A stretch of DNA of 47,134 bases. Source: Microcaldota archaeon. Its GTDB lineage: Archaea; Micrarchaeota; Micrarchaeia; Norongarragalinales; JACRGE01. Below the pieces are notes generated by a model, which was not told the origin of the DNA, made no database searches, and worked only from the letters and a program-made list of their open reading frames with translations. The stretch covers positions 1 through 47,134 of the forward strand of contig JACRGE010000034.1 in NCBI GenBank assembly GCA_016212465.1. Reading direction: 5' to 3'. Below, in pieces: positions 1 through 9,657 of this stretch (its first letter is position 1; each line of letters begins with the position of its first letter). The position numbers and the translations under genes are program-made.

Positions 1-415
1 CTACAACTCAGAGCAATCCTTTAGTAAAGAGGTAATGCGCTACGATCGAGGTCAAAATGGAGTGAGAATACAAGCAAAATCTCTATACAGTACTGCCATA
101 AATGCTACCCAACGAGTTGTGCTCAAGACCGAGACTTCATTGAACCAAGAGCTGAAGGCATGCTCGCATGGAATACTTCTTTTCCCCAATGTTGAGCAAA
201 CCATATACGCATTGCTCGGGCTCATTTCAAACATCATTCCCTAGCTGTTTGCGTTTCTTGGTTTAATTAAACCACAGTATCTATAGCACCCCTTCAAAGT
301 TTTGTTGGTGAACCAAGATTCTATTGATAGTTTCATGGAGTAAAAACGCTCAAACCCCAAAAAGAGAATATGAACTGAAATTTACATTAGTTATGTGGAG
401 CGATATAGTGGTGAT

Positions 416-1993
416 ATGGCTGATAGGACTAAAGCAATTGAAGAAGCAGTTTCCTTTATTACGGGCAAGAGAAACCTTGGAGAAAAAGAACTGCTTGAAC
501 TGAAAAAACACCTGAGCTTAAGGTATGGGCTGTCCGAGCTTTTAAGGAACTCCGAGATCTACGAAAAAATTCCCGAAGCAAAGAGAACAAGGAGGCTCAC
601 GCGTCTTTTGAGAATTAGGCCAGTTCGTTCCTTCAGCGGCGTCTCTGTGGTTGCAGTCATGACCCCCCCATCTAAATGCCCTGGCAGCTGCATATACTGC
701 CCTGGCGGAAGCGATTCTCCCAAGAGCTACACTGGCTTCGAGCCAGCTGCTCGCCGCGCCAAACAAAACGAATTCGACCCATTTAAGCAGGTGAGCGCGA
801 GGCTTAGGCAACTGGAGAGCATCGGTCACTCGCCTGAAAAATGCGAGCTTATCGTAATGGGTGGAACATTTAACGCCCTTCCGAGGCATTTTCAACAGGA
901 TTTTGTAAAGCACGCTCTTGACGCATTCAATGGAATAGAGAGCAGGAATCTTGAGCAATCAAAGAAATTGAATGAATGCGCGGCGCATAGGGTGGTCGGG
1001 ATTTGTTTTGAAACCAGGCCGGACTTTGCTTCTGAGAAACAGGTTTCTTCCCTCTTGGAGCTTGGTGCGACTAGACTGGAGTTGGGTGTGCAGACATTGA
1101 GCGACGAAGTCTATCAAAGAGTGGGGCGAGGGCATACAAAAAAAGAGGTGATTGAGGCAACTAGGGTCTGCAAGGACGCGCTTCTGAAAGTCGGCTATCA
1201 TTACATGCCTGGCTTGTTCGTGGAAAGGAAGAGAGACGTGCGGATGTTCCGGGAATTGTTTGAAAACCCTGCCTTCAGACCGGACATGCTGAAGATATAC
1301 CCCTGCCTCGTAGTCCCTGGCACGAAGCTTTTCACGATGTGGAAGCGCGGAGAGTATTCGCCCTACGAGGCTGAAGACGCAGCTGAAGTGATTGCTGAGA
1401 TGAAGCGCTTCATCCCTCCATATTGCAGGGTGATGCGGGTGGACAGAGACATTCCGACTGATTTGATTGCAGCAGGGGTGAGGAAAAGCAACCTGCGGCA
1501 GCTCGTCAAACAGAGGATGGAGGAGAAAGGAACCAAGTGCAGGTGCATCCGATGCAGGGAGATCGGGTTGAGGACGCTGAAGGAAAACCTTAAAATAGAC
1601 TGGAATGCGTTGGAGTTAAAGAGAAGGGATTACGAAGCGAGTGGAGGGAAAGAGGTTTTTTTGAGCTTTGAAGACGAGGAAAATGATGCGCTGATCGGGT
1701 TCCTTCGCCTCAGAAAGCCCTCGGAAAAAATTTTTAGGAAAGAGATTACAGAAAACAGTTTGGGCATACGCGAATTGCATGTCTACGGCGAGCAGGTCGG
1801 AATAGGAAAAAAGGAAATAACGGCAGCACAGCATAAGAGCTTTGGAAAAAAACTTGTGGAGGAGGCGGAGCGCATCTCTCGCGGGGAGTTCGGTGCGGAA
1901 AAACTCTTGGTGATAAGCGGCGTCGGAGTAAAACCTTATTACAGGAAGCTTGGCTTTAGAGACGACGGAGTATACCTATCGAAAAAACTTTGA
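416..1993 (+). CDS. elp3: Elp3-family radical SAM / GNAT tRNA uridine(34) acetyltransferase
   Basis: Radical SAM motif CPGSCIYCPGG, FETRPD, LGVQTLSDEVYQRVGRGH and a C-terminal GNAT domain (GVGVKPYYRKLGFRDDG). Start set at ATG 416 after GTGGTGAT rather than the ORF-track start at 395. Confidence 0.95.
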   Translation: MADRTKAIEEAVSFITGKRNLGEKELLELKKHLSLRYGLSELLRNSEIYEKIPEAKRTRRLTRLLRIRPVRSFSGVSVVAVMTPPSKCPGSCIYCPGGSDSPKSYTGFEPAARRAKQNEFDPFKQVSARLRQLESIGHSPEKCELIVMGGTFNALPRHFQQDFVKHALDAFNGIESRNLEQSKKLNECAAHRVVGICFETRPDFASEKQVSSLLELGATRLELGVQTLSDEVYQRVGRGHTKKEVIEATRVCKDALLKVGYHYMPGLFVERKRDVRMFRELFENPAFRPDMLKIYPCLVVPGTKLFTMWKRGEYSPYEAEDAAEVIAEMKRFIPPYCRVMRVDRDIPTDLIAAGVRKSNLRQLVKQRMEEKGTKCRCIRCREIGLRTLKENLKIDWNALELKRRDYEASGGKEVFLSFEDEENDALIGFLRLRKPSEKIFRKEITENSLGIRELHVYGEQVGIGKKEITAAQHKSFGKKLVEEAERISRGEFGAEKLLVISGVGVKPYYRKLGFRDDGVYLSKKL

Positions 1994-2033
1994 AAAAACA
2001 GAACGCATGCTTCAAATTAGATATAAAGATCAT

Positions 2034-2096
2034 GGTACAGAACCGAAGCAACCCCAAGGAGGTGGAGACAATTCGAAAGTGCCTCTCTTCTGTACC
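2034..2096 (+). ncRNA. Putative structured RNA element A (novel family candidate)
   Basis: 9-bp perfect closing stem GGTACAGAA (2034-2042)/TTCTGTACC (2088-2096), an inner GA.GCA/TGC.TC helix, and a loop core GCAACCCCAAGGAGGT (2048-2063) identical to a second intergenic hairpin at 23071-23086 (minus). Confidence 0.45.
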
Positions 2097-2234
2097 ACTC
2101 ACAGTTGAGAAGACGATAACCCCATTATTATGCTGGAGCCTATGCTTTTATTTCTTATCCGATAAAAACCGAAAAATTTTCAAAATTTTATGCTTTTTAT
2201 ATTCTCTTTCCGTAATATTTACGGAGGGGGTACT

Positions 2235-2696
2235 GTGGAAGAAGTTGAAATGAAGCTGTTGTCAGAGCTCCAGGCAAACTGCAAGCAGAGCCTTCGTGAC
2301 CTTTCGCATAAACTTGGAATTCCGATGAGCACGATACACGATAAAATACGGAAGTTTGAGAAGAATGGAATTATAAAAAAGTTTTCAGCTATCATTGACG
2401 GAAGCAAACTCGGGTTTCCAATAACAGCTTTCGTTCTTGTTTCAGTCAGGCCGACTTCGAAGAAGCTGAAGGTTTCACAGCAAGAGTTGACGAAGGCCAT
2501 CTCCAAATACCCTCAAGTCCAAGAAGTCTACATCATTACTGGAGAATGGGATATCCTGGTAAAGATGAAGGGAAAAGACCTCGCAGAGATAGGGGACCTC
2601 GTGGTTTCAAAGATCCGGGAAATGCACGGAGTTGACAAGACCTTCACCATAAACATCTTCGAAACCGCCAAGGAAACTTCCGATGTCGCTGTTTAA
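2235..2696 (+). CDS. Lrp/AsnC family transcriptional regulator
   Basis: AsnC-type HTH (LLSELQANCKQSLRDLSHKLGIPMSTIHDKIRKFEKNGIIKKFSAIID) plus RAM/ligand domain. GTG start at 2235 after GGAGGGGG; TATA-like TTTTTATAT near 2190. Confidence 0.9.
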   Translation: MEEVEMKLLSELQANCKQSLRDLSHKLGIPMSTIHDKIRKFEKNGIIKKFSAIIDGSKLGFPITAFVLVSVRPTSKKLKVSQQELTKAISKYPQVQEVYIITGEWDILVKMKGKDLAEIGDLVVSKIREMHGVDKTFTINIFETAKETSDVAV

Positions 2697-2759
2697 AATA
2701 CTATTCCTTCAAAAAAATAATATTTATTCAGCAGATGCGTAGTGTGTGGTGGTGGTTTC

Positions 2760-4097
2760 TTGGCTTATTCTAAAGAAATAGACGGAATCCTGAAAGCGAA
2801 AAGGATTTCAGTAGGCGATGGAGCGCGCATAACTACATCGGGAGTAGTATACGAGGGGCTCCTGATGCCAAGGATTGAAGTGGGAGACGACAACGTGCTC
2901 ATTCTGAAACTCCAGTCAGGTTACAACATCGGTCTCGAGTATTCCTCCTCAATGCAAATCGAGAAAATGGAAGCCAATGCTTTTTCAGAAAAACCGACGC
3001 CTCGATACTCCTTAAAGAAAAGCAGCCTACCGAAAATTTCCTTGATTGCAACAGGTGGCACCATTGCCTCAAAGATAGACTACCGCCTCGGTGGCGTAAA
3101 GAGCCTGCTCGAGCCCCAAGAGATATGCCAGGCGATGCCTGAGCTCGTGAATGTAATAAGCTTTAAATCACTTCTTTCGCCGTTCAAGATATTCAGCGAA
3201 AACATGTCCCCCGTAGAGTGGCAGAAGATAGCCGCCCTTGCTGCAAAGGAGCTTAATTCAGACATAAAAGGGCTGGTTATAACCCACGGCACGGACACGC
3301 TTCACTTCACTTCAGCTGCACTTTCGTTCATGCTCAAAAACCTTTGCAAACCCGTTGCACTAGTCGGAGCTCAGCGCTCTCCGGACCGAGGCAGTTTCGA
3401 CGGCGCAATGAACATGGCTTGCGCTGCTCACTACCTGCTCTCGGATGCAGCTGAAGTCGCGATCGTGATGCATGCCACGTCCAGCGACGACTATTGCTAC
3501 GCAATTAGGGGGACTAAGGTGCGGAAGATGCACACTTCAAGAAGAGATGCTTTCCGGCCCGTAAACGACCTTCCGCTTGCGAAGATATATTCCAACGGAA
3601 GAACGGAGTTCTTGAAAAAAAATTACCGTAAAAGGAGTGCGGGCAAGGTGGTTGCGGACACGGCATTTGAGAAAAAAGTTGCATTGTTGAAGGCCTACCC
3701 CGGCTCTGAGCCAGGGCTTGTTGATTTCCTGATCGACAAAAAATACAAGGGGATCGTGGTAGAGGCCACTGCGCTGGGCCAGATTCCGACGTTTACTTTC
3801 GATAAGAAAAACTCTTGGCTACCCCAAATCAAGCGGGCTGTGGAGGAGGGAATCATCGTGGCATTCGCAACCCAGTGCCTCTACGGAAGAACCAATCCCT
3901 TCGTTTACGAGACCGCCAGGGAGATGTACCGCCTGGGAGTAATCTACTGCGAAGACATGCTCCCAGAAGTCGCATATGTCAAACTTGGATGGGTGCTCGG
4001 GCACACGAGAAAAAAGGAAGAGGTAAGAAAACTCATGCTCACAAGCTTGGCAGGCGAAATAAATCCAATGCTTACTGAAGAAGAATTCCTAATCTGA
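2760..4097 (+). CDS. gatD: Glu-tRNA(Gln) amidotransferase subunit D (asparaginase-like)
   Basis: Asparaginase motifs IATGGTIASK and THGTDTLHFTSAALSFML, archaeal GatD N-terminal domain, immediately upstream of gatE. Start TTG 2760 (RBS GGTGGT) or GTG 2742. Confidence 0.95.
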   Translation: MAYSKEIDGILKAKRISVGDGARITTSGVVYEGLLMPRIEVGDDNVLILKLQSGYNIGLEYSSSMQIEKMEANAFSEKPTPRYSLKKSSLPKISLIATGGTIASKIDYRLGGVKSLLEPQEICQAMPELVNVISFKSLLSPFKIFSENMSPVEWQKIAALAAKELNSDIKGLVITHGTDTLHFTSAALSFMLKNLCKPVALVGAQRSPDRGSFDGAMNMACAAHYLLSDAAEVAIVMHATSSDDYCYAIRGTKVRKMHTSRRDAFRPVNDLPLAKIYSNGRTEFLKKNYRKRSAGKVVADTAFEKKVALLKAYPGSEPGLVDFLIDKKYKGIVVEATALGQIPTFTFDKKNSWLPQIKRAVEEGIIVAFATQCLYGRTNPFVYETAREMYRLGVIYCEDMLPEVAYVKLGWVLGHTRKKEEVRKLMLTSLAGEINPMLTEEEFLI

Positions 4098-4119
4098 TTT
4101 ATTCAATTAAGTGCGTTAT

Positions 4120-5940
4120 ATGAAAGCGAAGATAGGGATAGAGGTCCACCAGAGACTTGCAACTGAGAGGAAGCTCTTCTGTAACTGCAGCAGCACAGTC
4201 TCTAATGAAGTGCCTTGTCTGACTGTGAAAAGGCGAATGAGAGCCGTTGCCGGAGAGCTGGGGGGAGTTGACCCAGCTGCTGCTTTTGAGATGAGCAGGG
4301 GAAGAGAGTTCACTTACCAGCTCTTCAAAAACTCTAGTTGTCTGGTGGAATGCGATGAAGAGCCGCCTCACGAACTGAACAAAGAGGCTCTTGAGACCAC
4401 GCTTGAAGTCGCTCTCCTGCTGAATGCAAAGCGGGTTAATGAGCTCCACGTAATGAGGAAAACAGTTGTAGACGGCTCTGCTGCAAGCGGCTTCCAGAGA
4501 ACGATGTTGGTTGGAACCGACGGAAGCATCAAGACCTCGAGGGGACCTGTTGGGATACTATCCGTCTGCCTTGAGGAAGAAAGTGCAGGCATCGTTGAAG
4601 CCTTTGAAGCAGGCACGGTTTACCGGCTTGACCGGCTCGGAATTCCGTTGATCGAAATCGCGACTTCCTCTAACATCGTCGACGGCGCGCATGCACGCGA
4701 AGTAGCTGAAAAGATCGGCATGTTGCTTCGTTCGACAGGAAAAGTGCAAAGAGGCATTGGAACCATTCGCCAAGACCTCAACATTTCCATCGAAGGAGGT
4801 GCGAGAACTGAGATAAAAGGCGCTCAAGAACTCGAGCTCCTGCCCAAGCTTGTTGACAACGAAATACGTAGGCAGAGCGCCCTCATTGAAATAAAAAACG
4901 AGTTGAAGAAAAGAAACCCAGGGAAGTTCGTATTCGCTCCAGTTGACCTGTCCCATGCATTTTCGAAAACACACTGTGGCATCCTGAAGAAAATCCTGGA
5001 AAGAGGCGGTGCCATAATGGGATTTAGACTGCCTGCGTTCAGCGGCCTCTTGGGAAGAGAATTGATGCCGAACCACAGGTTCGGAACCGAATTGAGTGGT
5101 TATGCGAAGGTGGTCGGGGTAAGCGGGTTGATTCACTCCGACGAAGGCTTGGAGGCATATGGTTTCTCTGAAGCGGAGTTGGCTGAAGTAACCAAGCTGC
5201 TATCCTGTTCTTCAGGCGATGCCTTCATTTTGTGCGGGGGGGAAAGGAAGAGAGTTGCAGCAGCGTTGAAGGCAGTTTTCGAGCGGGCGTTGCAGGCCTT
5301 TGAGGGCGTAGTGAAGGAAACGCGGCGGGCCGAAGGCGAGCTATCTGTTTACCTGCGTCCCCTGCCTGGCTCTCAGAGGATGTACCCTGAGACAGATGTT
5401 ACACCAATCAAAATAGAGCGGAAGGAAGTGGAAGAGATTCGTAAAAAACTGCCTCTTTCTTGCGATGAGAGGAAGAAAAAATACTTTGAGTGGGGCCTCG
5501 GCCAAGTCCTTGCTGAAAAGATGTTGAAGTCACCTGATTTCACCTTGTTCGAAGAAATCGTTGAAAAAACCAGGGCTGAAGGAAAGACTGTTGCAGGCAT
5601 CCTGCTCGAAAGCATGGTTGCCCTGAGGCGGGAAGGCTTTGCAGTGGATTCCATTGAAAAACAGCATTTGATAGAGTTGTTTTCGCTTTACAAAAAGAAT
5701 AGGATTGGAAAAGCAGCCATTGAAGAAGCGTTGAAAGACGTTTCCAGAGGCAAAAGCGTCCAAGAAACCATTAAAGAAAAGAACCTGGAGTTGTTTGACG
5801 ACCCCAAGCTCAAAAAACTCGTTTCCGAATTGCGCTCGCAAGGCATTTCCGATCCAAAGCAGGTATTCAGCGAAATGATGCGGCGCTATAGAATGAACGT
5901 GGATCCGAAGCGCCTTCAGCTTCTGGTGGGCGTGAAATAA
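4120..5940 (+). CDS. gatE: Glu-tRNA(Gln) amidotransferase subunit E
   Basis: KIGIEVHQRLATERKLFCNC, GTIRQDLNISIEGGARTEIKGAQEL and a C-terminal YqeY-like tail; pairs with gatD. Confidence 0.95.
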   Translation: MKAKIGIEVHQRLATERKLFCNCSSTVSNEVPCLTVKRRMRAVAGELGGVDPAAAFEMSRGREFTYQLFKNSSCLVECDEEPPHELNKEALETTLEVALLLNAKRVNELHVMRKTVVDGSAASGFQRTMLVGTDGSIKTSRGPVGILSVCLEEESAGIVEAFEAGTVYRLDRLGIPLIEIATSSNIVDGAHAREVAEKIGMLLRSTGKVQRGIGTIRQDLNISIEGGARTEIKGAQELELLPKLVDNEIRRQSALIEIKNELKKRNPGKFVFAPVDLSHAFSKTHCGILKKILERGGAIMGFRLPAFSGLLGRELMPNHRFGTELSGYAKVVGVSGLIHSDEGLEAYGFSEAELAEVTKLLSCSSGDAFILCGGERKRVAAALKAVFERALQAFEGVVKETRRAEGELSVYLRPLPGSQRMYPETDVTPIKIERKEVEEIRKKLPLSCDERKKKYFEWGLGQVLAEKMLKSPDFTLFEEIVEKTRAEGKTVAGILLESMVALRREGFAVDSIEKQHLIELFSLYKKNRIGKAAIEEALKDVSRGKSVQETIKEKNLELFDDPKLKKLVSELRSQGISDPKQVFSEMMRRYRMNVDPKRLQLLVGVK

Positions 5941-6210
5941 ATTAAGCTGTTTAAGCAGGACATACAAAACCGAAGACACCGAGGCATCTAATAAATGAGT
6001 TTTTATAGCGCGTTATCTTTGTTATTTTTTGTTTGAGGTGTGAGCTTACGAGGCAAGCAAACAAAAGATCTCCTGAATATATCCGCCAGTCCACAAAAAA
6101 CTTTGAATTTGGTGAATTTTTAGACAACGCCTGAAAACACAAAGACTTTAAAAGCCGTGCATCCCTAAACATTTAAATAACAAAAAAACAAAAAGAATTT
6201 GGTGGTATTA

Positions 6211-6414
6211 ATGAGAGTAAGCAAGATAGGATTAGCAAGCCTTTTGCTCGGATTGACCTTGGTGCTCGGAACGTGGTGGTTCGGGTTCTACAACGGCGTG
6301 CAAGGCATGTTTACCAAGAGCATCATAAGCGCTGTCGTGGTCACCATCCAAGGCGGGCTGATTCTACTTGGATTGTTCATCCTATTCATAGGATTGCTCA
6401 TGCTCGTAATCTAA
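6211..6414 (+). CDS. Small two-TM membrane protein
   Basis: 67 aa, two hydrophobic segments; ATG 6211 preceded by GGTGGT and a TATA-like TTTAAATA. Confidence 0.6.
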   Translation: MRVSKIGLASLLLGLTLVLGTWWFGFYNGVQGMFTKSIISAVVVTIQGGLILLGLFILFIGLLMLVI

Positions 6415-6511
6415 AAGTGCTTCTTTTTCTTTTCATTCTTCCTTATTTTATTTGTTTTCCAGCGCATGCATAATCCGTTTATTTGCAGTAAGTCTTTTTC
6501 AGGTGCTTTCA

Positions 6512-8254
6512 ATGAGGATAGCTATCGTGGACAGGAAGAAATGCAACACGGGAAAATGCGGCCTTGAGTGCATGAAAATCTGTCCCGGCGTGAAAATGAA
6601 GGAAGAGACCATAAAGGTAGAAGAAGATTTTCCAATCATAAGCGAGGAGCTGTGCAGCGGATGCGGTCTGTGCGTCAAGAAATGTCCATTCAAAGCCATT
6701 CAAGTGACGAATCTCCCCTCGGAATTGGGCAAACCTACCTTCCAGTATGGCTCCAATTCCTTTCGTTTATATGGCTTTCCGCTTCCGAAGAGGAATTCAG
6801 TAGTGGGCATAATCGGCGTGAATGGAATCGGCAAAACTACTGCTTTAGAGCTTCTCAGGGGAGCGCTAAAACCGAATTTTGGGAAAGCATCTGAAGCAGA
6901 CTGGAATGCAGTCAAAAAGGAATTCAAAGGCCTCGAGGTGCTCAACTACCTCAAAATGATTTACGATGGCGGAGTGAAGGTAAGCCACAAAATGCAGAAC
7001 ATCGAATCCCTTTCCAAGCCCGTTAAGGCAAGGGAGCTTCTTGAAGACTGTGACGAGAAAGGAGCCCTGAAAGAGACCGTGAAGGAATTCGGGCTTGTAA
7101 ACTGCATGCAGAAGAAAATGAATGAATTGAGCGGAGGCGAGCTCCAGCTGACCGCCATTGCATGCGCTTTCCTGAAAGATGCAGAGTTGTACTTCTTCGA
7201 CGAGCCAGCCTCTTATCTCGACGTCAGGCAAAGACTTACCTTGGCTAAAAAGATTAAGGGACTCAGTGAAAACGCTTCCGTGATGGCAATAGAGCACGAC
7301 CTTTCTGTGCTGGACTACCTGTGCGACTACGTGCACGTGCTCTACGGAAGACCCGGAGCATTTGGGGTAGTGTCCAGATTGAAGAGCGCCAGGAACGGCA
7401 TTAACGAATATTTAGCGGGCTATTTGAGGGAAGAGAACGTCAGGTTCAGAAACCATTCCATCCGATTTGAGCCAAGCAGGTTATCTGAGTTTGCCACAAA
7501 GAAAAAGTATGAATACGGTCCGATTGAAAAAAATTATCCTGGCTTTAGCATGCTGGCGGAAAAAGGCGACTTGGGCGAAAGCGAGGTCATGGGAATCATT
7601 GGACCGAATGCAACTGGAAAAAGCACATTCGTGAAAATCCTTGCAGGAGTAGAGAAGCCAGACTCTGGCAAGGGACTTGGCCAAAAAAGAATTTCATATA
7701 AACCGCAGTATATAAAATCGTCTTTCCCTGGAACAGTCGGGGAACTGATTGCCTCAACTGATGCGAAAAAGGAATTTCTTAATGAAATCAAGGCAAAGCT
7801 GCTCATAGACGAAATACGCGACAAAAAAGTTTCGAGCCTGAGCGGAGGAGAGCTCCAAGCTCTTTCAATCTGCCTAACGCTTTCCAAAGAAGCGGACCTT
7901 TATCTCCTCGACGAGCCGTCTGCTTTCCTGGACGTGGAGCAGAGGCTAATAGTCGGAGGCCTCGTGAGGAAGATCGTGAAGAAACGTAATAAAAACGCAT
8001 TCGTGGTCGACCATGACCTGCTGTTCATTGACTCAGTGAGCGACAGGCTTATGGTGTTTGAAGGAATGTCTGGGAAAGAAGGGCTTGCGCATGCGCCACT
8101 CATGCTGCGAGACGGAATGAACCTCTTCTTGAAGGAGCAGGGCATAACCTATAGACGGGATCCGGAAACCGGCCGGCCGAGGGCCAACAAACCTGGTTCG
8201 GTGAAGGACAGGGAACAAAAGGAGAAAGGGGACTACTATTATCTCACTGAATAA
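6512..8254 (+). CDS. ABCE1/Rli1 ribosome recycling ATPase
   Basis: N-terminal Fe-S cluster domain (CNTGKCGLECMKICPGVK, CSGCGLCVKKCPFKAI), two ABC domains (GVNGIGKTT, LSGGELQ, GPNATGKST, LSGGELQ) and ABCE1-type C-terminus. Confidence 0.97.
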   Translation: MRIAIVDRKKCNTGKCGLECMKICPGVKMKEETIKVEEDFPIISEELCSGCGLCVKKCPFKAIQVTNLPSELGKPTFQYGSNSFRLYGFPLPKRNSVVGIIGVNGIGKTTALELLRGALKPNFGKASEADWNAVKKEFKGLEVLNYLKMIYDGGVKVSHKMQNIESLSKPVKARELLEDCDEKGALKETVKEFGLVNCMQKKMNELSGGELQLTAIACAFLKDAELYFFDEPASYLDVRQRLTLAKKIKGLSENASVMAIEHDLSVLDYLCDYVHVLYGRPGAFGVVSRLKSARNGINEYLAGYLREENVRFRNHSIRFEPSRLSEFATKKKYEYGPIEKNYPGFSMLAEKGDLGESEVMGIIGPNATGKSTFVKILAGVEKPDSGKGLGQKRISYKPQYIKSSFPGTVGELIASTDAKKEFLNEIKAKLLIDEIRDKKVSSLSGGELQALSICLTLSKEADLYLLDEPSAFLDVEQRLIVGGLVRKIVKKRNKNAFVVDHDLLFIDSVSDRLMVFEGMSGKEGLAHAPLMLRDGMNLFLKEQGITYRRDPETGRPRANKPGSVKDREQKEKGDYYYLTE

Positions 8255-8416
8255 AAGAGGGTTGGAACTGTAGGAATCTCCAAGAAAAGAAGGCTCGTGT
8301 GATTGTCTAATACTTCTCTAAATCCCGCGGTTATTCGTTGACCTAAAACAAAAAACAACAAAACCAATGCAACTTAAACTGATTTATTAAACAACTTCCG
8401 GTTCGTGTAAAAAAAT

Positions 8417-9040
8417 TTAAACGACTTCCATTACTTTCAGCACATCGCCGCTCCGGTTGACCGCAGCCAGTTTAGAATATTTTCCGTAGCTCCACTCAAC
8501 AACCCACAGCTCCTGAACAGGAAGATCCGACACCAAGCTTTCTACAAGGGAGCATTCCTTGCAGTCTTTCGTCGCCCTAATCTTCTCTGCACTAAAGAAC
8601 AACACACTGGTTTTTACCCCCCTCGCGTTGCAGAACTGATTTTCTATCTGCTTGCTTTTGCCTGAAGCGATAATCGCCTCTTCTTCATAGAGTATAGGCT
8701 TGCCTGCAGTGCAACCCTTGGTTATGGTTTCAGAGCGAAAGCGCAGCGGCATCAACTCATAATACCTGACAAAAACCTTTGGGCAACACGCGTTCAAGGG
8801 GTCTTCAACAGTGATTTTAATATTTATCTTCCAGGCATCACTGCCGTTTCCCGAGAATCCTATTGGCGGAAGCACAGTCACGGAAGCACCAGGATAAGAA
8901 GATTGAGCGTCTTTTTTAACTAAGGCGATTGCTTCATCCATGCTCATGGTCGTTTGGCGAAACGGGGCAAAGGAATAGATTGCGAGAACTAGGAAGATAA
9001 CAATTATCAGTAATACAGCCGGTCTATCCATGCCCTTCAC
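8417..9040 (-). CDS. Signal-anchored extracytoplasmic protein, unknown function
   Basis: Single N-terminal TM segment then a polar Cys-containing domain; last gene in the pilus-associated minus-strand gene run. Confidence 0.6.
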   Translation of the reverse strand: MKGMDRPAVLLIIVIFLVLAIYSFAPFRQTTMSMDEAIALVKKDAQSSYPGASVTVLPPIGFSGNGSDAWKINIKITVEDPLNACCPKVFVRYYELMPLRFRSETITKGCTAGKPILYEEEAIIASGKSKQIENQFCNARGVKTSVLFFSAEKIRATKDCKECSLVESLVSDLPVQELWVVEWSYGKYSKLAAVNRSGDVLKVMEVV

Positions 9041-9135
9041 AGAAAAGCTACTCCCTTAAAGCTTAATAATTTTTCTTGATGAAGAGAACATCCCATGATC
9101 CGGCGTCATCTGGTTTTCGACACTCTCTCGAAGGC

Positions 9136-9657
9136 TCATCCACAATTGCTTAAGGTAATATCTTGCGCTGGAAATAATATTTTGAGTTGGGGAACGTTCT
9201 GTTGAAATTGGATGTTTATGTTCTGCTGGGTGAAATCCTTCTTTGCTTTTCCCGAAGGCGAAACAACGTAGACAGAGTATTGGACGTTGAAGCTACTTCC
9301 ACAATCCAGATTACTGAAAGAGGACAGTCCAGAATAGAAAACTGAAAAACCGTCTTCGCTCAGGGTGCGATTGGATTCGTCAAGATACTGTTTTATTTTC
9401 GTATTGATGGCATCTGTCGGATTGTTTGGATTACCTGCTGGACAACAGGCTTCAGCAGCAGCATCAACAACTGCGTCAACCACACTCGAGCTAAGGAAGG
9501 GTATTGCATCTTGAAGCCGGTCAGCGGTCTTCTTGGCTTCCATCTCATGAAGCTCTGCTTGAGTGTAGGCTGAGAAAGAGTATACGGAAGCAACCGCAGC
9601 CATTATAACGAAGGAAACCAAAACAGCTGTGATGATGGAGAGATAACCTTTTTTCAT
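9136..9657 (-). CDS. Pilin-like / N-terminally anchored secreted protein
   Basis: MKKGYLSIITAVLVSFVIMAAV hydrophobic N-terminus; ATGA overlap with the upstream gene. Confidence 0.6.
   Translation of the reverse strand: MKKGYLSIITAVLVSFVIMAAVASVYSFSAYTQAELHEMEAKKTADRLQDAIPFLSSSVVDAVVDAAAEACCPAGNPNNPTDAINTKIKQYLDESNRTLSEDGFSVFYSGLSSFSNLDCGSSFNVQYSVYVVSPSGKAKKDFTQQNINIQFQQNVPQLKILFPAQDITLSNCG

Noticed and set aside
2-244. Frame open from the window edge (YNSEQSFSKEVMRYDRGQNGV...LISNIIP), possible tail of a transposase or other CDS
   Set aside because: No recognisable motif, and the antisense frame is also open; cannot tell a truncated gene from noncoding DNA.
2034-2096. tRNA interpretation of hairpin A (contains TTCGAAA like a T-loop)
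   Set aside because: Sequences flanking TTCGAAA do not form a T-stem, and no D or anticodon arm fits.
1990-2253. 87-aa plus-strand ORF
   Set aside because: Runs through hairpin element A and into the Lrp gene, with no plausible RBS or protein-like composition.
4558-5136. 192-aa minus-strand ORF
   Set aside because: Antisense to gatE.
9041-9135. C/D box sRNA candidate (TTGATGA-like box at about 9077)
   Set aside because: No matching CUGA D box at suitable distance on the same strand.
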